Shown: one piece after another, positions 21,608-33,718 of the stretch
How positions within the stretch are numbered: the first letter of the stretch is position 1
Layout of the letters: the number at the start of each line of letters is the position of its first letter
Assembly (NCBI GenBank): GCA_002311645.1
Contig: DBYW01000054.1
Location: forward strand, 1-52,270
Origin: Bacteroidales bacterium UBA1176
GTDB taxonomy: Bacteria; Bacteroidota; Bacteroidia; Bacteroidales; WCHB1-69
Direction of reading: 5' to 3'
DNA: 52,270 nt
Notes under the pieces: generated by a model
The model's input: the letters and a program-made list of their open reading frames with translations, nothing else
Told to the model about the DNA's origin: nothing
The model's database searches: none
Translations under genes and position numbers: made by a program

Positions 21608-24523
21608 TTATTTTACAATAATCTCATCGATAAACAGCCATGCTTGCTGACCAGCGCTGATGTGCCAGTCGGGTATCTTGCCGTAGTTCTCGATTTCAAT
21701 CTTGACATAGCGGCCTGTGGCGTTGCCCTTCACAACAAAATCGTGCAGCTTGGGAATCTCCTCCTTGACGGAGCCGATGCCGTTGGTTGTGCCAAAGGGC
21801 GTGTAGTGCTCTCCGTCGTCGGAAATATAAACGTTGACCTTTTTGGGAAAGAAGATCCACGCGCGTACATCTTCCAATGCGCCGACCGTCACTTCCGTAA
21901 CAGGCTTTGACTGCTTAAGGTCCACGACCAACTTGGCGTCTTCCACGAACCCTTGCCATCCGCCCACGCGCCAGTTGGCCTTGGCGCGCAACTCGTCAAT
22001 CAGGCCGTCTTCGCCACCGGCGAAATATTGGTCTTGCGGACGCGTGATATATTGGACTGCTTTGTCCTTGGAATATTGCGCGTAAGTGGCTTCGGCGATA
22101 TGACTTGCTCCGGTCTTGGGATTATAGGCCAACGCCTTGACGGTTGTGGTCTTGTTGATGGTGATAGGTCCCGTATAGAGTGTGCCGTGGGTGGGTGCGG
22201 GATCGCTGCCGTCCAAGGTGTAGTAAATTTTGGATTCGTTTAACCCAATTTCATCATAAACAGGAGTGTACCCTTCGGGTTTGTATAGTTTGATTTCAAA
22301 GGTCATCAGACCGCTGAAACGTTTTTTGTCGGTGGAAAAATAGGGCGTTACGGGCGCTTGGGCGAGCAGAACGTAATCGTTGGATGAATTCTGCATCGTT
22401 GGCTGGTTGCTCATCGTGAATACTAACTCGCCGCCATCCTTGATGTCGTCGAATGTGATTTCCATGGAGCCGTTGAGGGTGCGTCCGTTGATGGTTACCT
22501 TCGAGACGTTGTTGCCCTTGCCCTCCTTGCGTACAACAAACTGCTTGCCGTTTTCTAATTGCACAGTGGCCTTGTCGAACATCGGGTAGCCGATGCTGTA
22601 GCGGTTGCTGCCAGGGCATACGGGATAGAAGCCAAGCGCGCTGAACACGTACCATGCAGACATCTGTCCGCAATCTTCGTTGCCACACAAGCCATCGGGC
22701 TTGGAGGTGTACAACTCAGTCATGATTTTGCGGACCATCTCCGCGGTCTTGTCGTAGCGGCTTACATAATTGTATAGGTAGGCGGCGTGGTGGCTCGGTT
22801 CATTACCGTGCGCATATTGGCCAATGACGCCGGTGATGTCGGACTGCTCGCGGCCGGTCATCACGGAACTGGAGGTGAAGAGGCGGTCGAGGAAGCTCTC
22901 CATGCGTTTTTTGCCACCCATCATGGTGATGTAGCCGGGCAGGTCTTGCGGCACGTAGGTGGAGTATTGCCAGGAGTTGGCCTCCGTGTAGAAGTTGTTG
23001 ACTTCGGTGGGATTGAACGGCTCGACGAAGCCGCCGTTCATTTTTCCGTGCATAAAACCGTTGGGATCGAGGATGTTTCGATAGGATAGGGCGCGTTCAG
23101 CGAATTCTTTCTTTGTCTTGTCATCACCGATAAAGCTGGCGAATTCGGAAATGCACCAGTCGTCGTATGCGTACTCAAGCGTCTTGGAAACGGATTCGTT
23201 TTCGGCATCGCCGGGTATGTAACCGAATCGGGCGTATTCTGTGCGCCCCAACTTGTCTAATTTGGCACTGTGAACCATGGCCGTTAACATCTCCTTTTCA
23301 TCGTAGGGATGTATGCCTTTGACGTAGGCGTCGAGGATGACGGGCACGGAGTGGTAGCCGATCATGCACCATGTCTCGAAAGCGGACAACTCCCAGACGG
23401 GCAGCATGCCGCCCTGACGATAGTGCTGAAGGAAAGTGTAAAGAAAATCCTCCGTGCGCTTGCGGTCGATGATGTTCAACAACGGATGCAGGGCACGGTA
23501 GGTGTCCCACAGTGAGAAGACCGTATAGACTTGTCTTCCCTGGTCTGCGATTTGGATGCGTCCGTCCATGCCACGATAGCGTCCGTCCAGGTCTGTGTAC
23601 AGGTATGGCGACGTGAAACTGTGATAAAGGGCAGTGTAGAAGACGGTGAGGCGTTCCTTGTCCTTGGTCTCCACCTTGATCTTGCCCAACTCCTTGTCCC
23701 AGGCCTCCACGGCTTGTGCCTTGACCTTGTCGAAGTCGTAGTGCTTGATTTCCTTCTGGTTCTCGATGGCTCCTTGGATGTCAACGGCAGAGATGGAAAC
23801 CTTGATGACCACATCTTGGATGTTCTTGTCGAAATATAAGATAGCCTTGCAGTTCGTGCCGCGTGTCGTGCTCCCGTTTACGGGCTTTTCGTCGCTGAAG
23901 AACTCGATTTTCTGGAAGGGTTGCGACGAAAGAAGCGAGAAGTCGCAGTGCTGGTCCGGATTCCATGCTTCGGAGCGCCGAAAGCCGTAGACCTGACTCC
24001 CGTCGTATGTCATGCTGGAAATGATGGTCTTGTCTCTGTGGGAGAGGTCGATGATGATGCCCTTAGAGGTTGCACCTTTCGGAAAAGTGTAGCGGTGCAC
24101 GCCCACATGTTGGCCGGCGGTCAGCTCAACGAGGATGCCGTTGTCGAGTTTGACGGAGTAGTAGCCGGCAGTGGCCTTCTCGTTCTTGTGGGAAAAAGTG
24201 GAAGAGTATTCTTTGTTGTTGACGGACGGTGTGCCGGCAAAGGGCATCACGAGGATGTCGCCGTAGTCGCTGCAGCCTGTGCCGCTAAGGTGAGTGTGCG
24301 AGAAACCATAAATGCGGTTGTCGCTATAATGGTAGCCGGAGCAGCCGTCCCAGCCTTCGAGACGGGTGTCAGGACTAAGCTGCACTGCACCGAAAGGCAC
24401 AATGGCGCCTGGAAAGGTGTGGCCGTGTTCAGCCGTACCGATGAACGGGTTGACATATTGGGACTGCGGGGTGCAGACCAATATGCTGAAAAACATGGTC
24501 AGGAGGGCGAGGACTCTCTTCAT
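21608..24523 (-). CDS. GH92 alpha-mannosidase with chitobiase-like and discoidin-like C-terminal domains
   Basis: GH92 enzymes are calcium-dependent exo-alpha-mannosidases acting on mannose-containing glycans. With the start at MKRVLALLTMFF (ATG 24523) there is a signal peptide and a 971-residue chain. GH92 motifs include QYVNPFIGTAEHGHTFPGA, SHTHLSGTGCSDYGD, VFSLWDTYRALHPL, the catalytic region HGNEPSHHAAYLYN and GNEDCGQMSAWYVFSALGFY. Downstream are a chitobiase C-terminal-type domain (IYYTLDGSDPAPTHGTLYTG) and an F5/8-type-C-like domain (WRVGGWQGFVEDAKLVVDL, then VNVYISDDGEHY). It follows the sugar transporter gene by 10 bases, forming a small glycan-use operon. No SusC/SusD pair is present in the window. 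Confidence 0.95.
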   Translation of the reverse strand: MKRVLALLTMFFSILVCTPQSQYVNPFIGTAEHGHTFPGAIVPFGAVQLSPDTRLEGWDGCSGYHYSDNRIYGFSHTHLSGTGCSDYGDILVMPFAGTPSVNNKEYSSTFSHKNEKATAGYYSVKLDNGILVELTAGQHVGVHRYTFPKGATSKGIIIDLSHRDKTIISSMTYDGSQVYGFRRSEAWNPDQHCDFSLLSSQPFQKIEFFSDEKPVNGSTTRGTNCKAILYFDKNIQDVVIKVSISAVDIQGAIENQKEIKHYDFDKVKAQAVEAWDKELGKIKVETKDKERLTVFYTALYHSFTSPYLYTDLDGRYRGMDGRIQIADQGRQVYTVFSLWDTYRALHPLLNIIDRKRTEDFLYTFLQHYRQGGMLPVWELSAFETWCMIGYHSVPVILDAYVKGIHPYDEKEMLTAMVHSAKLDKLGRTEYARFGYIPGDAENESVSKTLEYAYDDWCISEFASFIGDDKTKKEFAERALSYRNILDPNGFMHGKMNGGFVEPFNPTEVNNFYTEANSWQYSTYVPQDLPGYITMMGGKKRMESFLDRLFTSSSVMTGREQSDITGVIGQYAHGNEPSHHAAYLYNYVSRYDKTAEMVRKIMTELYTSKPDGLCGNEDCGQMSAWYVFSALGFYPVCPGSNRYSIGYPMFDKATVQLENGKQFVVRKEGKGNNVSKVTINGRTLNGSMEITFDDIKDGGELVFTMSNQPTMQNSSNDYVLLAQAPVTPYFSTDKKRFSGLMTFEIKLYKPEGYTPVYDEIGLNESKIYYTLDGSDPAPTHGTLYTGPITINKTTTVKALAYNPKTGASHIAEATYAQYSKDKAVQYITRPQDQYFAGGEDGLIDELRAKANWRVGGWQGFVEDAKLVVDLKQSKPVTEVTVGALEDVRAWIFFPKKVNVYISDDGEHYTPFGTTNGIGSVKEEIPKLHDFVVKGNATGRYVKIEIENYGKIPDWHISAGQQAWLFIDEIIVK

Positions 24524-24533
24524 AGTGGTAGTA

Positions 24534-25727
24534 TTAGGCGTTTTTAACTTGGCTCTTAAGGGAGACGAACAAGAGATAGCAAAGGCACACCAGCGTGACG
24601 ATGAAGGCGTATTGAGGCTTGACGCTGGCGGCGGCACCCGTGAATAACGGTACGATGGCGGCACCCACGATGGCCGTGGTCATCAACCCTGAGATCTCGT
24701 TGGTTTTTTCCGGAATCCTGTCCACACAAATGGAGAAGATGAGCGGGAAGATGTTGGCAAATCCGATGCCGATGAGGATGAAGCTCAACCATGTGGTGAA
24801 GGCATTATAAGGCATAAACAGCAGTACGTTGCCGAGCAGGGACACCAGGACGGTGATGACCAGAAATACGGGTGCCTTGATGTAGCGCAGACAAACACCG
24901 CCAAAGAAACGACCCACAAACAGGGCGATGATCAGTACGATGTTGCCCATCGCGGGGGTGATGCCCGGGTTGTTGTCAATCAAGATGGAGGGAATGCGGT
25001 TGAACATGGAGGCTTCGGCGCCACAGTAAAAGAATATGCCGAGGAACATCATCAGGATGAAGGGGTTGCCTAATGCGCGCAGGCAATTTGCGAGGGTCGT
25101 GGGCTTTTCTTTCTCCTCTTCTTTCTGATTGGGGACAAAGGTGACCACCAAGACAAGCGTGAGCAACAACACACCGGCGAAAATGGGGAAGAGGATGCGG
25201 AATCCCGTGTTGACGGGCTCGGTAGCGCCTTCGGGCGTAAACGAGAACCAACCGTATTTCATCAAGCTTGTGCCGATAAGCACCAGAATCAAGGAGGTGG
25301 ACAGGGTGCCGATGGCTTTCAGCGATTGAGCGAAGGAGAGCATGCTGGAGTATTTGCCCTCAGGGGAAACGTCGCGGATGAGCGGGTTGCCGGAGACTTG
25401 CAGGATAGTAGCACCGGCACCCATCAGCAACACGGCCAGCAAGATGATGGGGAAATTGAATGCGACGATGGGCAAAATGGCTCCCAAAAGGAACAGGATA
25501 AGCCCGATAACCAACATTTTTTTCTTCCCGATCTTGGATTGTCGTACGCCCATGGGCACAGAGAGCACCCCGAACATGACCATGCCGGAGAAAGAGACAA
25601 ACGATGCCATGAACGGAGAAATGTCGAAGGCTTTTTCTACAACAGAGACTAATTGCCCGGCGGCATCGCCGAAACCCATGGCTAAGAACACGAAAAATAC
25701 GGCTACGAGAGAGAGATGTTTTTTCAT
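24534..25727 (-). CDS. FucP-type MFS sugar transporter
   Basis: A 397-residue protein with about 12 transmembrane helices. The N-terminal GDAAGQLVSVVEKAF, the motif QSKIGKKKMLVIGLILF after helix 2, and GAGATILQVSGNPLIRDVSP resemble the FHS/FucP family of sugar:proton symporters, which carry fucose, glucose, galactose or mannose. NPLIRDVSPEGKYSSMLSFAQ is typical. The charged loop between halves is QKEEEKEKPTT. It lies in the inner membrane and, with the GH92 enzyme next to it, probably imports mannose or a related hexose. The substrate is inferred from the neighbour only. Confidence 0.88.
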   Translation of the reverse strand: MKKHLSLVAVFFVFLAMGFGDAAGQLVSVVEKAFDISPFMASFVSFSGMVMFGVLSVPMGVRQSKIGKKKMLVIGLILFLLGAILPIVAFNFPIILLAVLLMGAGATILQVSGNPLIRDVSPEGKYSSMLSFAQSLKAIGTLSTSLILVLIGTSLMKYGWFSFTPEGATEPVNTGFRILFPIFAGVLLLTLVLVVTFVPNQKEEEKEKPTTLANCLRALGNPFILMMFLGIFFYCGAEASMFNRIPSILIDNNPGITPAMGNIVLIIALFVGRFFGGVCLRYIKAPVFLVITVLVSLLGNVLLFMPYNAFTTWLSFILIGIGFANIFPLIFSICVDRIPEKTNEISGLMTTAIVGAAIVPLFTGAAASVKPQYAFIVTLVCLCYLLFVSLKSQVKNA

Positions 25728-25767
25728 TGAAGTATTTTTTATGAATAATCTGCGTTATTAACGAGTG

Positions 25768-25775
25768 CAAAAATA
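25768..25775 (-). promoter_or_regulatory. -7 box TATTTTTG for the MFS-GH92 operon
   Basis: TATTTTTG on the minus strand fits TAnnTTTG and lies 40 bases upstream of the transporter ATG at 25727. I see no further regulatory sites between it and the DjlA-like gene. Confidence 0.45.
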
Positions 25776-25838
25776 ATAATTTTTGCGATTGAAAAACATC
25801 TCCCGGAATTGCGGAAAACTCTTTCCTGGCTTTTGTCT

Positions 25839-26657
25839 TTAGTTCATCCCTCTCGCCTTTTTGATTATGTTGTAGGCTTCGTTCACTTTTGCAAACTTCT
25901 CTTCTGCGGCTTTGCGCACGTCTTCACCCAAGTGTTGCACCTTGTCCGGGTGATGTTTTTTGGCGGCGGCACGATAGGCCTTCTTTACTTCGTCGTCCGT
26001 GGCGTCGGGTGAAACTTCGAGAATCTTGTAGGCATCGTTCAGCTTGCTGCTCGATGTGTATGTCCTGTTAGATGAAGAATAGCCGCCCGAATAACCGCCC
26101 TCCTGATACTGACCGGTATAGCCTCCGTACTGGTACTGGGCATACATGGACTTGATGGCTTCGAAAGTGGTGTAGCCGATGCCCAATTTCTGTGTGATTT
26201 CCCAGATGGCACTTACCTCCTCGTCACGCATTTCGCCGTCGGCAGTGGAAAAACCGAATAGGAAATTGATAATCAATAATTTTTCATTGATGGACGCATG
26301 ATTGTTCAAGTCTTGGCAAATGGGCGTGATGTCGGCTTGCTCGTCGAGAATGTCACGGAAGCGCAACATCAGGGCCGAGAGCCGTTCGGAACCGACGTGC
26401 TTGCGGAAATAATCCTGTATATAGGTCATCTCGGAGCGGAGCAGCCGGTTCTGGTCGGCGCGCGCCACGTATGCGGCAAGGTACAGCTCGTGTTCTGTGA
26501 AATCCTGACTATGGTAGTAGTGGGATTTAATTTGAGTTCGTCCGGCAATGGCATCGATGATCCCTCCGACAATCATGCCGATGATGCCGCCTCCGAAACC
26601 GCCGAAGATGAGACCGATAATAAAACCTATCCCGCTGAAAGTGCCCAAACAACCCAT
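25839..26657 (-). CDS. DjlA-like co-chaperone (TerB plus DnaJ domains)
   Basis: The start at MGCLGTFSGIGF (26657) gives 272 residues; the longer frame upstream lacks support. A glycine-rich membrane segment (GFIIGLIFGGFGGGIIGMIV) anchors the N-terminus, followed by a TerB-like helical domain (TEHELYLAAYVARADQNRLL, LLIINFLFGFSTADGEM) and a low-complexity YGGY/SGGY linker. A C-terminal J domain (AYKILEVSPDATDDEVKKAY) has the HPD motif in KKHHPDKV. DjlA-type proteins stimulate DnaK ATPase at the inner membrane. It lies 19 bases after the KdsC-like gene and probably shares its transcript. Confidence 0.88.
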   Translation of the reverse strand: MGCLGTFSGIGFIIGLIFGGFGGGIIGMIVGGIIDAIAGRTQIKSHYYHSQDFTEHELYLAAYVARADQNRLLRSEMTYIQDYFRKHVGSERLSALMLRFRDILDEQADITPICQDLNNHASINEKLLIINFLFGFSTADGEMRDEEVSAIWEITQKLGIGYTTFEAIKSMYAQYQYGGYTGQYQEGGYSGGYSSSNRTYTSSSKLNDAYKILEVSPDATDDEVKKAYRAAAKKHHPDKVQHLGEDVRKAAEEKFAKVNEAYNIIKKARGMN

Positions 26658-26676
26658 AGTTTTTGTTTTAATGAAT

Positions 26677-27198
26677 TTACCAGATACAGGCGTCTTCTTC
26701 GAACCAACGCCCTTGCAAACGCAGAGTCTGCTCGATGACGTCGCGCACGCAGCCATAGCCGCCGGGTTGGAATGATATATAGTCTGAAATGTGCTTGATT
26801 TCGATGGCAGCATCCGCGGGACAGCATCTCACGCCGGCCAGCTGCATCATCTGGTAATCGGGAATGTCGTCACCCATCACCAGGACGTTCTCGGGCTTTA
26901 GATTCTTTTCTTTGAGATAATTGTTGAACATCTCGATTTTGTTGCCCACATGGAGGAAAATGTCCATTCCAGGGAAGTCTTTGTATCGCAGGCGCATCGA
27001 CTCCGCATATCCGCCTGATATGATGGCTACGTGGTAGCCTTTGCGCAAGGCGTACTGCAACGCATAACCGTCTTTGGTGTTGGTGGCACGCACCATCTCG
27101 CCGTCGCGTTGCACATACACTTTCCCGTCCGATAACACACCGTCAAAATCGAAGATGAAAGCCTTGATGGTATGAAGTTTCTCCTTGTAATTACCCAT
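26677..27198 (-). CDS. kdsC: KdsC-like HAD phosphatase
   Basis: A 173-residue cap-less HAD phosphatase of the KDO-8-phosphate phosphatase type, which frees KDO for LPS core synthesis. Motif I is FIFDFDGVLSDGKVYV (nucleophile and acid aspartates), motif II VAIISGGYAES, the conserved lysine is in NKIEMF, and motif III-IV is VLVMGDDIPDYQMM. The tail CPADAAIEIKHISDY is typical. Length fits the family. It has its own -7 box (27216-27223) in the short gap after clpC. Related phosphatases of this subfamily act on other sugar phosphates, so the exact substrate is likely but not proven. Confidence 0.85.
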   Translation of the reverse strand: MGNYKEKLHTIKAFIFDFDGVLSDGKVYVQRDGEMVRATNTKDGYALQYALRKGYHVAIISGGYAESMRLRYKDFPGMDIFLHVGNKIEMFNNYLKEKNLKPENVLVMGDDIPDYQMMQLAGVRCCPADAAIEIKHISDYISFQPGGYGCVRDVIEQTLRLQGRWFEEDACIW

Positions 27199-27215
27199 TG
27201 TTGAGATTCAAAATT

Positions 27216-27223
27216 CAAAAATA
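27216..27223 (-). promoter_or_regulatory. -7 box TATTTTTG for kdsC
   Basis: TATTTTTG on the minus strand fits TAnnTTTG and lies 17 bases upstream of the kdsC ATG, inside the 39-bp gap downstream of clpC. Confidence 0.45.
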
Positions 27224-27237
27224 CTTGTTTGTCGGCA

Positions 27238-29754
<2,517 letters not shown>

Positions 29755-29783
29755 ATTATTTATTCAATAATTAAATTGGGCGG

Positions 29784-29791
29784 CAAAAATA
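29784..29791 (-). promoter_or_regulatory. -7 box TATTTTTG for clpC
   Basis: TATTTTTG on the minus strand fits TAnnTTTG and lies 29 bases upstream of the clpC ATG. No clear CIRCE or CtsR-like inverted repeat is visible between clpC and gyrA. Confidence 0.45.
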
Positions 29792-29914
29792 CAAAAAAAG
29801 AACCGCAATTTTAGGTTTGTTTTTCTCGAAAAAAATCGTATTTTCGTGCTTTCTTTTTGAAAAATACAATATTTTGTCAACCAGAGATTTAGAAGAAACT
29901 AAAGATACAAGAAA

Positions 29915-32470
29915 ATGAATGAAGGAGAAAATTTAGGCGAAAAGATCGTGCAGGTCAACATTGAGAACCAGATGAAGACGGCCTACATCGACTATTCCAT
30001 GTCTGTAATCGTGTCCCGGGCGTTGCCCGACGTGCGCGACGGCCTCAAGCCCGTCCAGCGTCGTATCATTTACGCCATGTGGGACAACAACATAGTGTCT
30101 ACCCAACCATACAAGAAATCCGCCAGAATTGTGGGTGAGGTGCTTGGTAAGTACCACCCGCACGGGGATTCCGCCGTCTATGACGCCATGGTTCGCATGG
30201 CCCAGCCGTGGTCGCTGCGCTACCCGTTCGTGGACGGACAGGGTAACTTCGGCTCCGTCGATGGCGACAGCCCCGCCGCCATGCGTTACACCGAGGCCCG
30301 CCTCCGCAAGTCCGCTGAAGACATGGTGGCAGACATTGAGAAGGACACCGTCGACATGACCCTCAACTTCGACGATTCCATCCCGGAACCTACTGTTCTG
30401 CCCTCCAAGATACCCAACCTCCTGGTGAACGGCTCCGCCGGCATTGCCGTCGGTATGGCTACCAATATGGCACCCCATAACCTCGGCGAGGTGTGCGATG
30501 GCATCTGTGCCTATATTGACAACAACGACATCACCATCCCTGAACTGATGCAGTACATCAAGGCACCCGACTTCCCGTCTGGCTGTATGATTTACGGATA
30601 TCAGGGCGTGCGCGATGCCTTTGAGACGGGTCGCGGCCGCATCGTGATGCGTGGACATGCTGAAATTGAGTCTGACAAAACCAAAAACCGCATTATCGTC
30701 ACCTCTTTGCCATATCAGGTTAATCCATCCGACATGATTTCACATACTGTCGAATTGGTGAAGGATGACAAGATCGCGGGTATTACAAATATTGAGAACC
30801 TTTCCAATAAGCGTAACGGCACGCGCATCGTTTATGACCTGCGTCGCGACGTGGTGCCTGAGGTTGTCCTCAACAAACTTTATCAGATGACCTCCTTGCA
30901 ATCCTCATTCAGTGTCAATAACGTGGCCCTCGTCAACGGTCGTCCGATGACACTGAATCTGAAGGACCTTATCGTGGAATATGTCAAGCATCGTCACTCT
31001 ATCGTCATCCGCCGTGCCCAGTTTGACCTCAAAAAGGCACAGGCCCGTGCCCATATTCTGGAAGGTTTTCTCAAGGCTCTCGATATCATCGACGAGATCA
31101 TCGCCCTCATCCGCGCCTCCCAGACTGTGCAAGAAGCGCAGAACGGCTTGATGGAAAAATGGGCCTTCACGGAAGTCCAGGCCAAGGCCATCGTCGAGAT
31201 GCGTCTGCGCCAACTCACAGGACTCGAGCGTGAGAAGATCCAGAACGAATACGACGAGCTGCTCAAACTTATTGAATACCTCCAGCAAGTGCTCGCGGAT
31301 GAGCATCTTCGCATGGAAATCATCAAGAACGAGCTTCAGGAAATCAAGGGCAAGTACGGAGACCCGCGCCTTTCGCCCATCGAATACAACTCCTCCGAGT
31401 TCCGTGTGGAGGATACCATCCCCGACGATGAGGTGGTTATCACCATTTCCCATCTGGGCTATATCAAGCGCTGCCCGCTGGCCGAATACAAGGTCCAGAA
31501 CCGCGGCGGCAAGGGCTCCAAGGGCGGCAGCTCCCGCGAAGAGGATTTCATTGAACACCTCTATATGGCCACTAACCACAACTACCTGCTCTTCTTTACG
31601 GAAAAAGGCAAGTGCTTCTGGCTTCGTGTGTTCGAGATTCCGGAAGGTGTCAAAACCGCTAAAGGACGCGCTATACAGAATATCCTCCAGATTGAGGAGG
31701 ACGACCGCATCGCCTCTATTATCAACCTGCAGAGCATTACCGATTCCGACTATATCAACAATCATTTTGTCATTCTCTGCACCGAGAAGGGTGTCATCAA
31801 GAAGACCAACATTGATGCATACTCGCATCCTCGCAAGAAGGGCATCATTGCCATCAATGTGCGGGAAGGCGACCGCCTGATTGCGGCTCGCTTCACCGAT
31901 GGAAACAGCGACATCATGTTGGCTCTCCATTCCGGTCGTGCTATCCGCTTCAAGGAAAATGAGGAATTGCGCGCCATGGGGCGTGCTGCCTCGGGTGTGC
32001 GCGGCATTACATTGGCTGGACCTGACGACTGTATTGTGGGTGTGCTCGCCATTGACAATCAAAGAAGCAATGTCCTCATCGTTTCGCAAAACGGCTTCGG
32101 CAAACGCTCGCTGCTCGAAGACTACCGCATCACCCACCGTGGCGGCAAGGGCATCAGCACCATCAAGATCACGGAGAAAACAGGCAATCTCATCGCGCTC
32201 AAGGATGTGACGGACGATGACGACCTGATGATCATCAACCGTTCAGGCATTACCATAAGATTGCATGTGGATTCCCTCCGTATTCTTGGACGTAACACAC
32301 AAGGCGTCAAGTTGATAGACCTTCGCAAAAACGACACGATCGCTGCTGTTTGTGTGGTTCCTCGCCAGGATGAAGAAGACGAGGATATCGAGACAACCCC
32401 CATGGAAAACATGCCCTCAGACGAAAACACTGAAAATGTGGAGACTCCATTAAACCCGGAAGAGGAATAA
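29915..32470 (+). CDS. gyrA: DNA gyrase subunit A
   Basis: GyrA breaks and rejoins DNA during supercoiling. The 851-residue protein starts MNEGENLGEKIVQVNIENQM, followed by DYSMSVIVSRALPDVRDGLKP. The quinolone-resistance region reads YHPHGDSAVYDAMVRMAQPW, with the serine and aspartate equivalent to E. coli S83 and D87 present, so no common resistance change there. The catalytic tyrosine is in AAMRYTEARL. The C-terminal beta-pinwheel has a GyrA-box-like QNRGGKGSKGGS and an acidic tail. This distinguishes it from ParC, although only a search would fully exclude ParC. A TPR gene follows 28 bases downstream. Confidence 0.93.
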   Translation: MNEGENLGEKIVQVNIENQMKTAYIDYSMSVIVSRALPDVRDGLKPVQRRIIYAMWDNNIVSTQPYKKSARIVGEVLGKYHPHGDSAVYDAMVRMAQPWSLRYPFVDGQGNFGSVDGDSPAAMRYTEARLRKSAEDMVADIEKDTVDMTLNFDDSIPEPTVLPSKIPNLLVNGSAGIAVGMATNMAPHNLGEVCDGICAYIDNNDITIPELMQYIKAPDFPSGCMIYGYQGVRDAFETGRGRIVMRGHAEIESDKTKNRIIVTSLPYQVNPSDMISHTVELVKDDKIAGITNIENLSNKRNGTRIVYDLRRDVVPEVVLNKLYQMTSLQSSFSVNNVALVNGRPMTLNLKDLIVEYVKHRHSIVIRRAQFDLKKAQARAHILEGFLKALDIIDEIIALIRASQTVQEAQNGLMEKWAFTEVQAKAIVEMRLRQLTGLEREKIQNEYDELLKLIEYLQQVLADEHLRMEIIKNELQEIKGKYGDPRLSPIEYNSSEFRVEDTIPDDEVVITISHLGYIKRCPLAEYKVQNRGGKGSKGGSSREEDFIEHLYMATNHNYLLFFTEKGKCFWLRVFEIPEGVKTAKGRAIQNILQIEEDDRIASIINLQSITDSDYINNHFVILCTEKGVIKKTNIDAYSHPRKKGIIAINVREGDRLIAARFTDGNSDIMLALHSGRAIRFKENEELRAMGRAASGVRGITLAGPDDCIVGVLAIDNQRSNVLIVSQNGFGKRSLLEDYRITHRGGKGISTIKITEKTGNLIALKDVTDDDDLMIINRSGITIRLHVDSLRILGRNTQGVKLIDLRKNDTIAAVCVVPRQDEEDEDIETTPMENMPSDENTENVETPLNPEEE

Positions 32471-32498
32471 GGGTCTGACAATTGAATTTTTTACAACG

Positions 32499-33683
32499 AT
32501 GAAACGCCTAATACTGTTTTTCTGGATATTTGGAATCGTGTTCGGGGCTTCGGCTCAGAAAGCGTCCCTTACGAAGGCATACAATTTCTACTATGACAAG
32601 AGCTATGCCAAGGCCAAGGAGGCAATCGATCTCTGCACGCAGGATGAGAAGCTCTCGGGCAAAGCACAGACCTGGCTCTACAAGGGCAATATCTGCTATT
32701 TCTTGGCTAACGAGGAGTATGGCGCCAAGCAAAAGGACGAGAACTTCCAGATTCTCCACCCTGATGCTCCGGTGGAAGCCTACGACGCCTTTGCAAAATC
32801 TATGGAAATCAACCCCAACGCTGAGGCTATGGACATGTTTTCCGCCCAGGATGCTCTCAAGCAACTCTATCCTTTGTTGCTCGTGCGCGGCGTTGACCAG
32901 CTTATAGCCAAGGATTATGAAGGAGCCAAGACTACGCTGGCCAAGGGCATTGCTTCTTATGAGATGGACAAGCCCCAGTATCCGATGAATGGCGATCTGT
33001 ACTATTATTATGCTTATACACTTGAGGCTATGGGCGACACCAAGGATTTGCGCCAATATTACCAGAAAGCCATTGACGACGGTTCTACCATGCCATACGT
33101 GTACATCCGCCTTGCGGAAAGCTACAAGAAGGAACAGAACAAGGAGATGGCACGAAAGACCTTGGAGCAGGCAAAGTCAAAACTGCCAGGCAACATGGGC
33201 ATAGCCATCGCTGAAATCGACTACCTCTATTGGTCGGGTGACAGTGCGGCGGCTCAGAACAAAGTCCATTCCATCTCTCCAAACCAGTTGAAGAGTGCGG
33301 ACGAGTTTGTGAACCTTGCCAATTTCTACATTAAGGAGAAGAGATATGAGGAGGCCGTCGACCTTTTGGACAGGGCGAATGCAATGACACCCAATGATTT
33401 TGTTATCCTCTACAATCTTGGTGTTTGTCATTACAGCATTTCCGAGAAATTGTTCAACCAATACAACCAGCTGGCACTCTCCAATCCGAACGACCCTGCT
33501 GCTATGGAAAACAAGACTCGCTCCGAACAGGAATTGACGCGCTCTGCAAATTTCTTTGAACAGGCCCGAAAATTGGGACCCAACGACCTGAACCTGCTCA
33601 ATACGCTCAAGGCCATCTACGCCCGCCAGCAGTCTCCGAAGTACGATGAAATTGACAACATAATTAAAAGCTTGGAAAAATAA
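32499..33683 (+). CDS. Exported TPR protein 1
   Basis: The 394-residue protein has a signal peptide (MKRLILFFWIFGIVFGASAQ) and then TPR-like helical pairs along most of its length. Examples are AYNFYYDKSYAKAKEAIDLC, AQTWLYKGNICYFLANEEYG, YYYYAYTLEAMGDTKDLRQY, FVNLANFYIKEKRYEEAVDL and LYNLGVCHYSISEKLF. It probably works as a periplasmic scaffold. A paralogue-like gene follows after 35 bases, so they may act together. The gap from gyrA is short, so part of its expression may come from read-through. Partner and function are unknown. Confidence 0.85.
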   Translation: MKRLILFFWIFGIVFGASAQKASLTKAYNFYYDKSYAKAKEAIDLCTQDEKLSGKAQTWLYKGNICYFLANEEYGAKQKDENFQILHPDAPVEAYDAFAKSMEINPNAEAMDMFSAQDALKQLYPLLLVRGVDQLIAKDYEGAKTTLAKGIASYEMDKPQYPMNGDLYYYYAYTLEAMGDTKDLRQYYQKAIDDGSTMPYVYIRLAESYKKEQNKEMARKTLEQAKSKLPGNMGIAIAEIDYLYWSGDSAAAQNKVHSISPNQLKSADEFVNLANFYIKEKRYEEAVDLLDRANAMTPNDFVILYNLGVCHYSISEKLFNQYNQLALSNPNDPAAMENKTRSEQELTRSANFFEQARKLGPNDLNLLNTLKAIYARQQSPKYDEIDNIIKSLEK

Positions 33684-33718
33684 TTCAATTTAATAACTTA
33701 CCTAAAAACAACAGAACA

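Noticed and set aside
30150..30215. Quinolone-resistance change in gyrA
   Set aside because: The key serine and aspartate are both present (HPHGDSAVYD), so no common resistance change is seen.
30905..32137. A 410-residue minus-strand ORF opposite gyrA
   Set aside because: It is fully antisense to conserved gyrA coding sequence and has no motif of its own.
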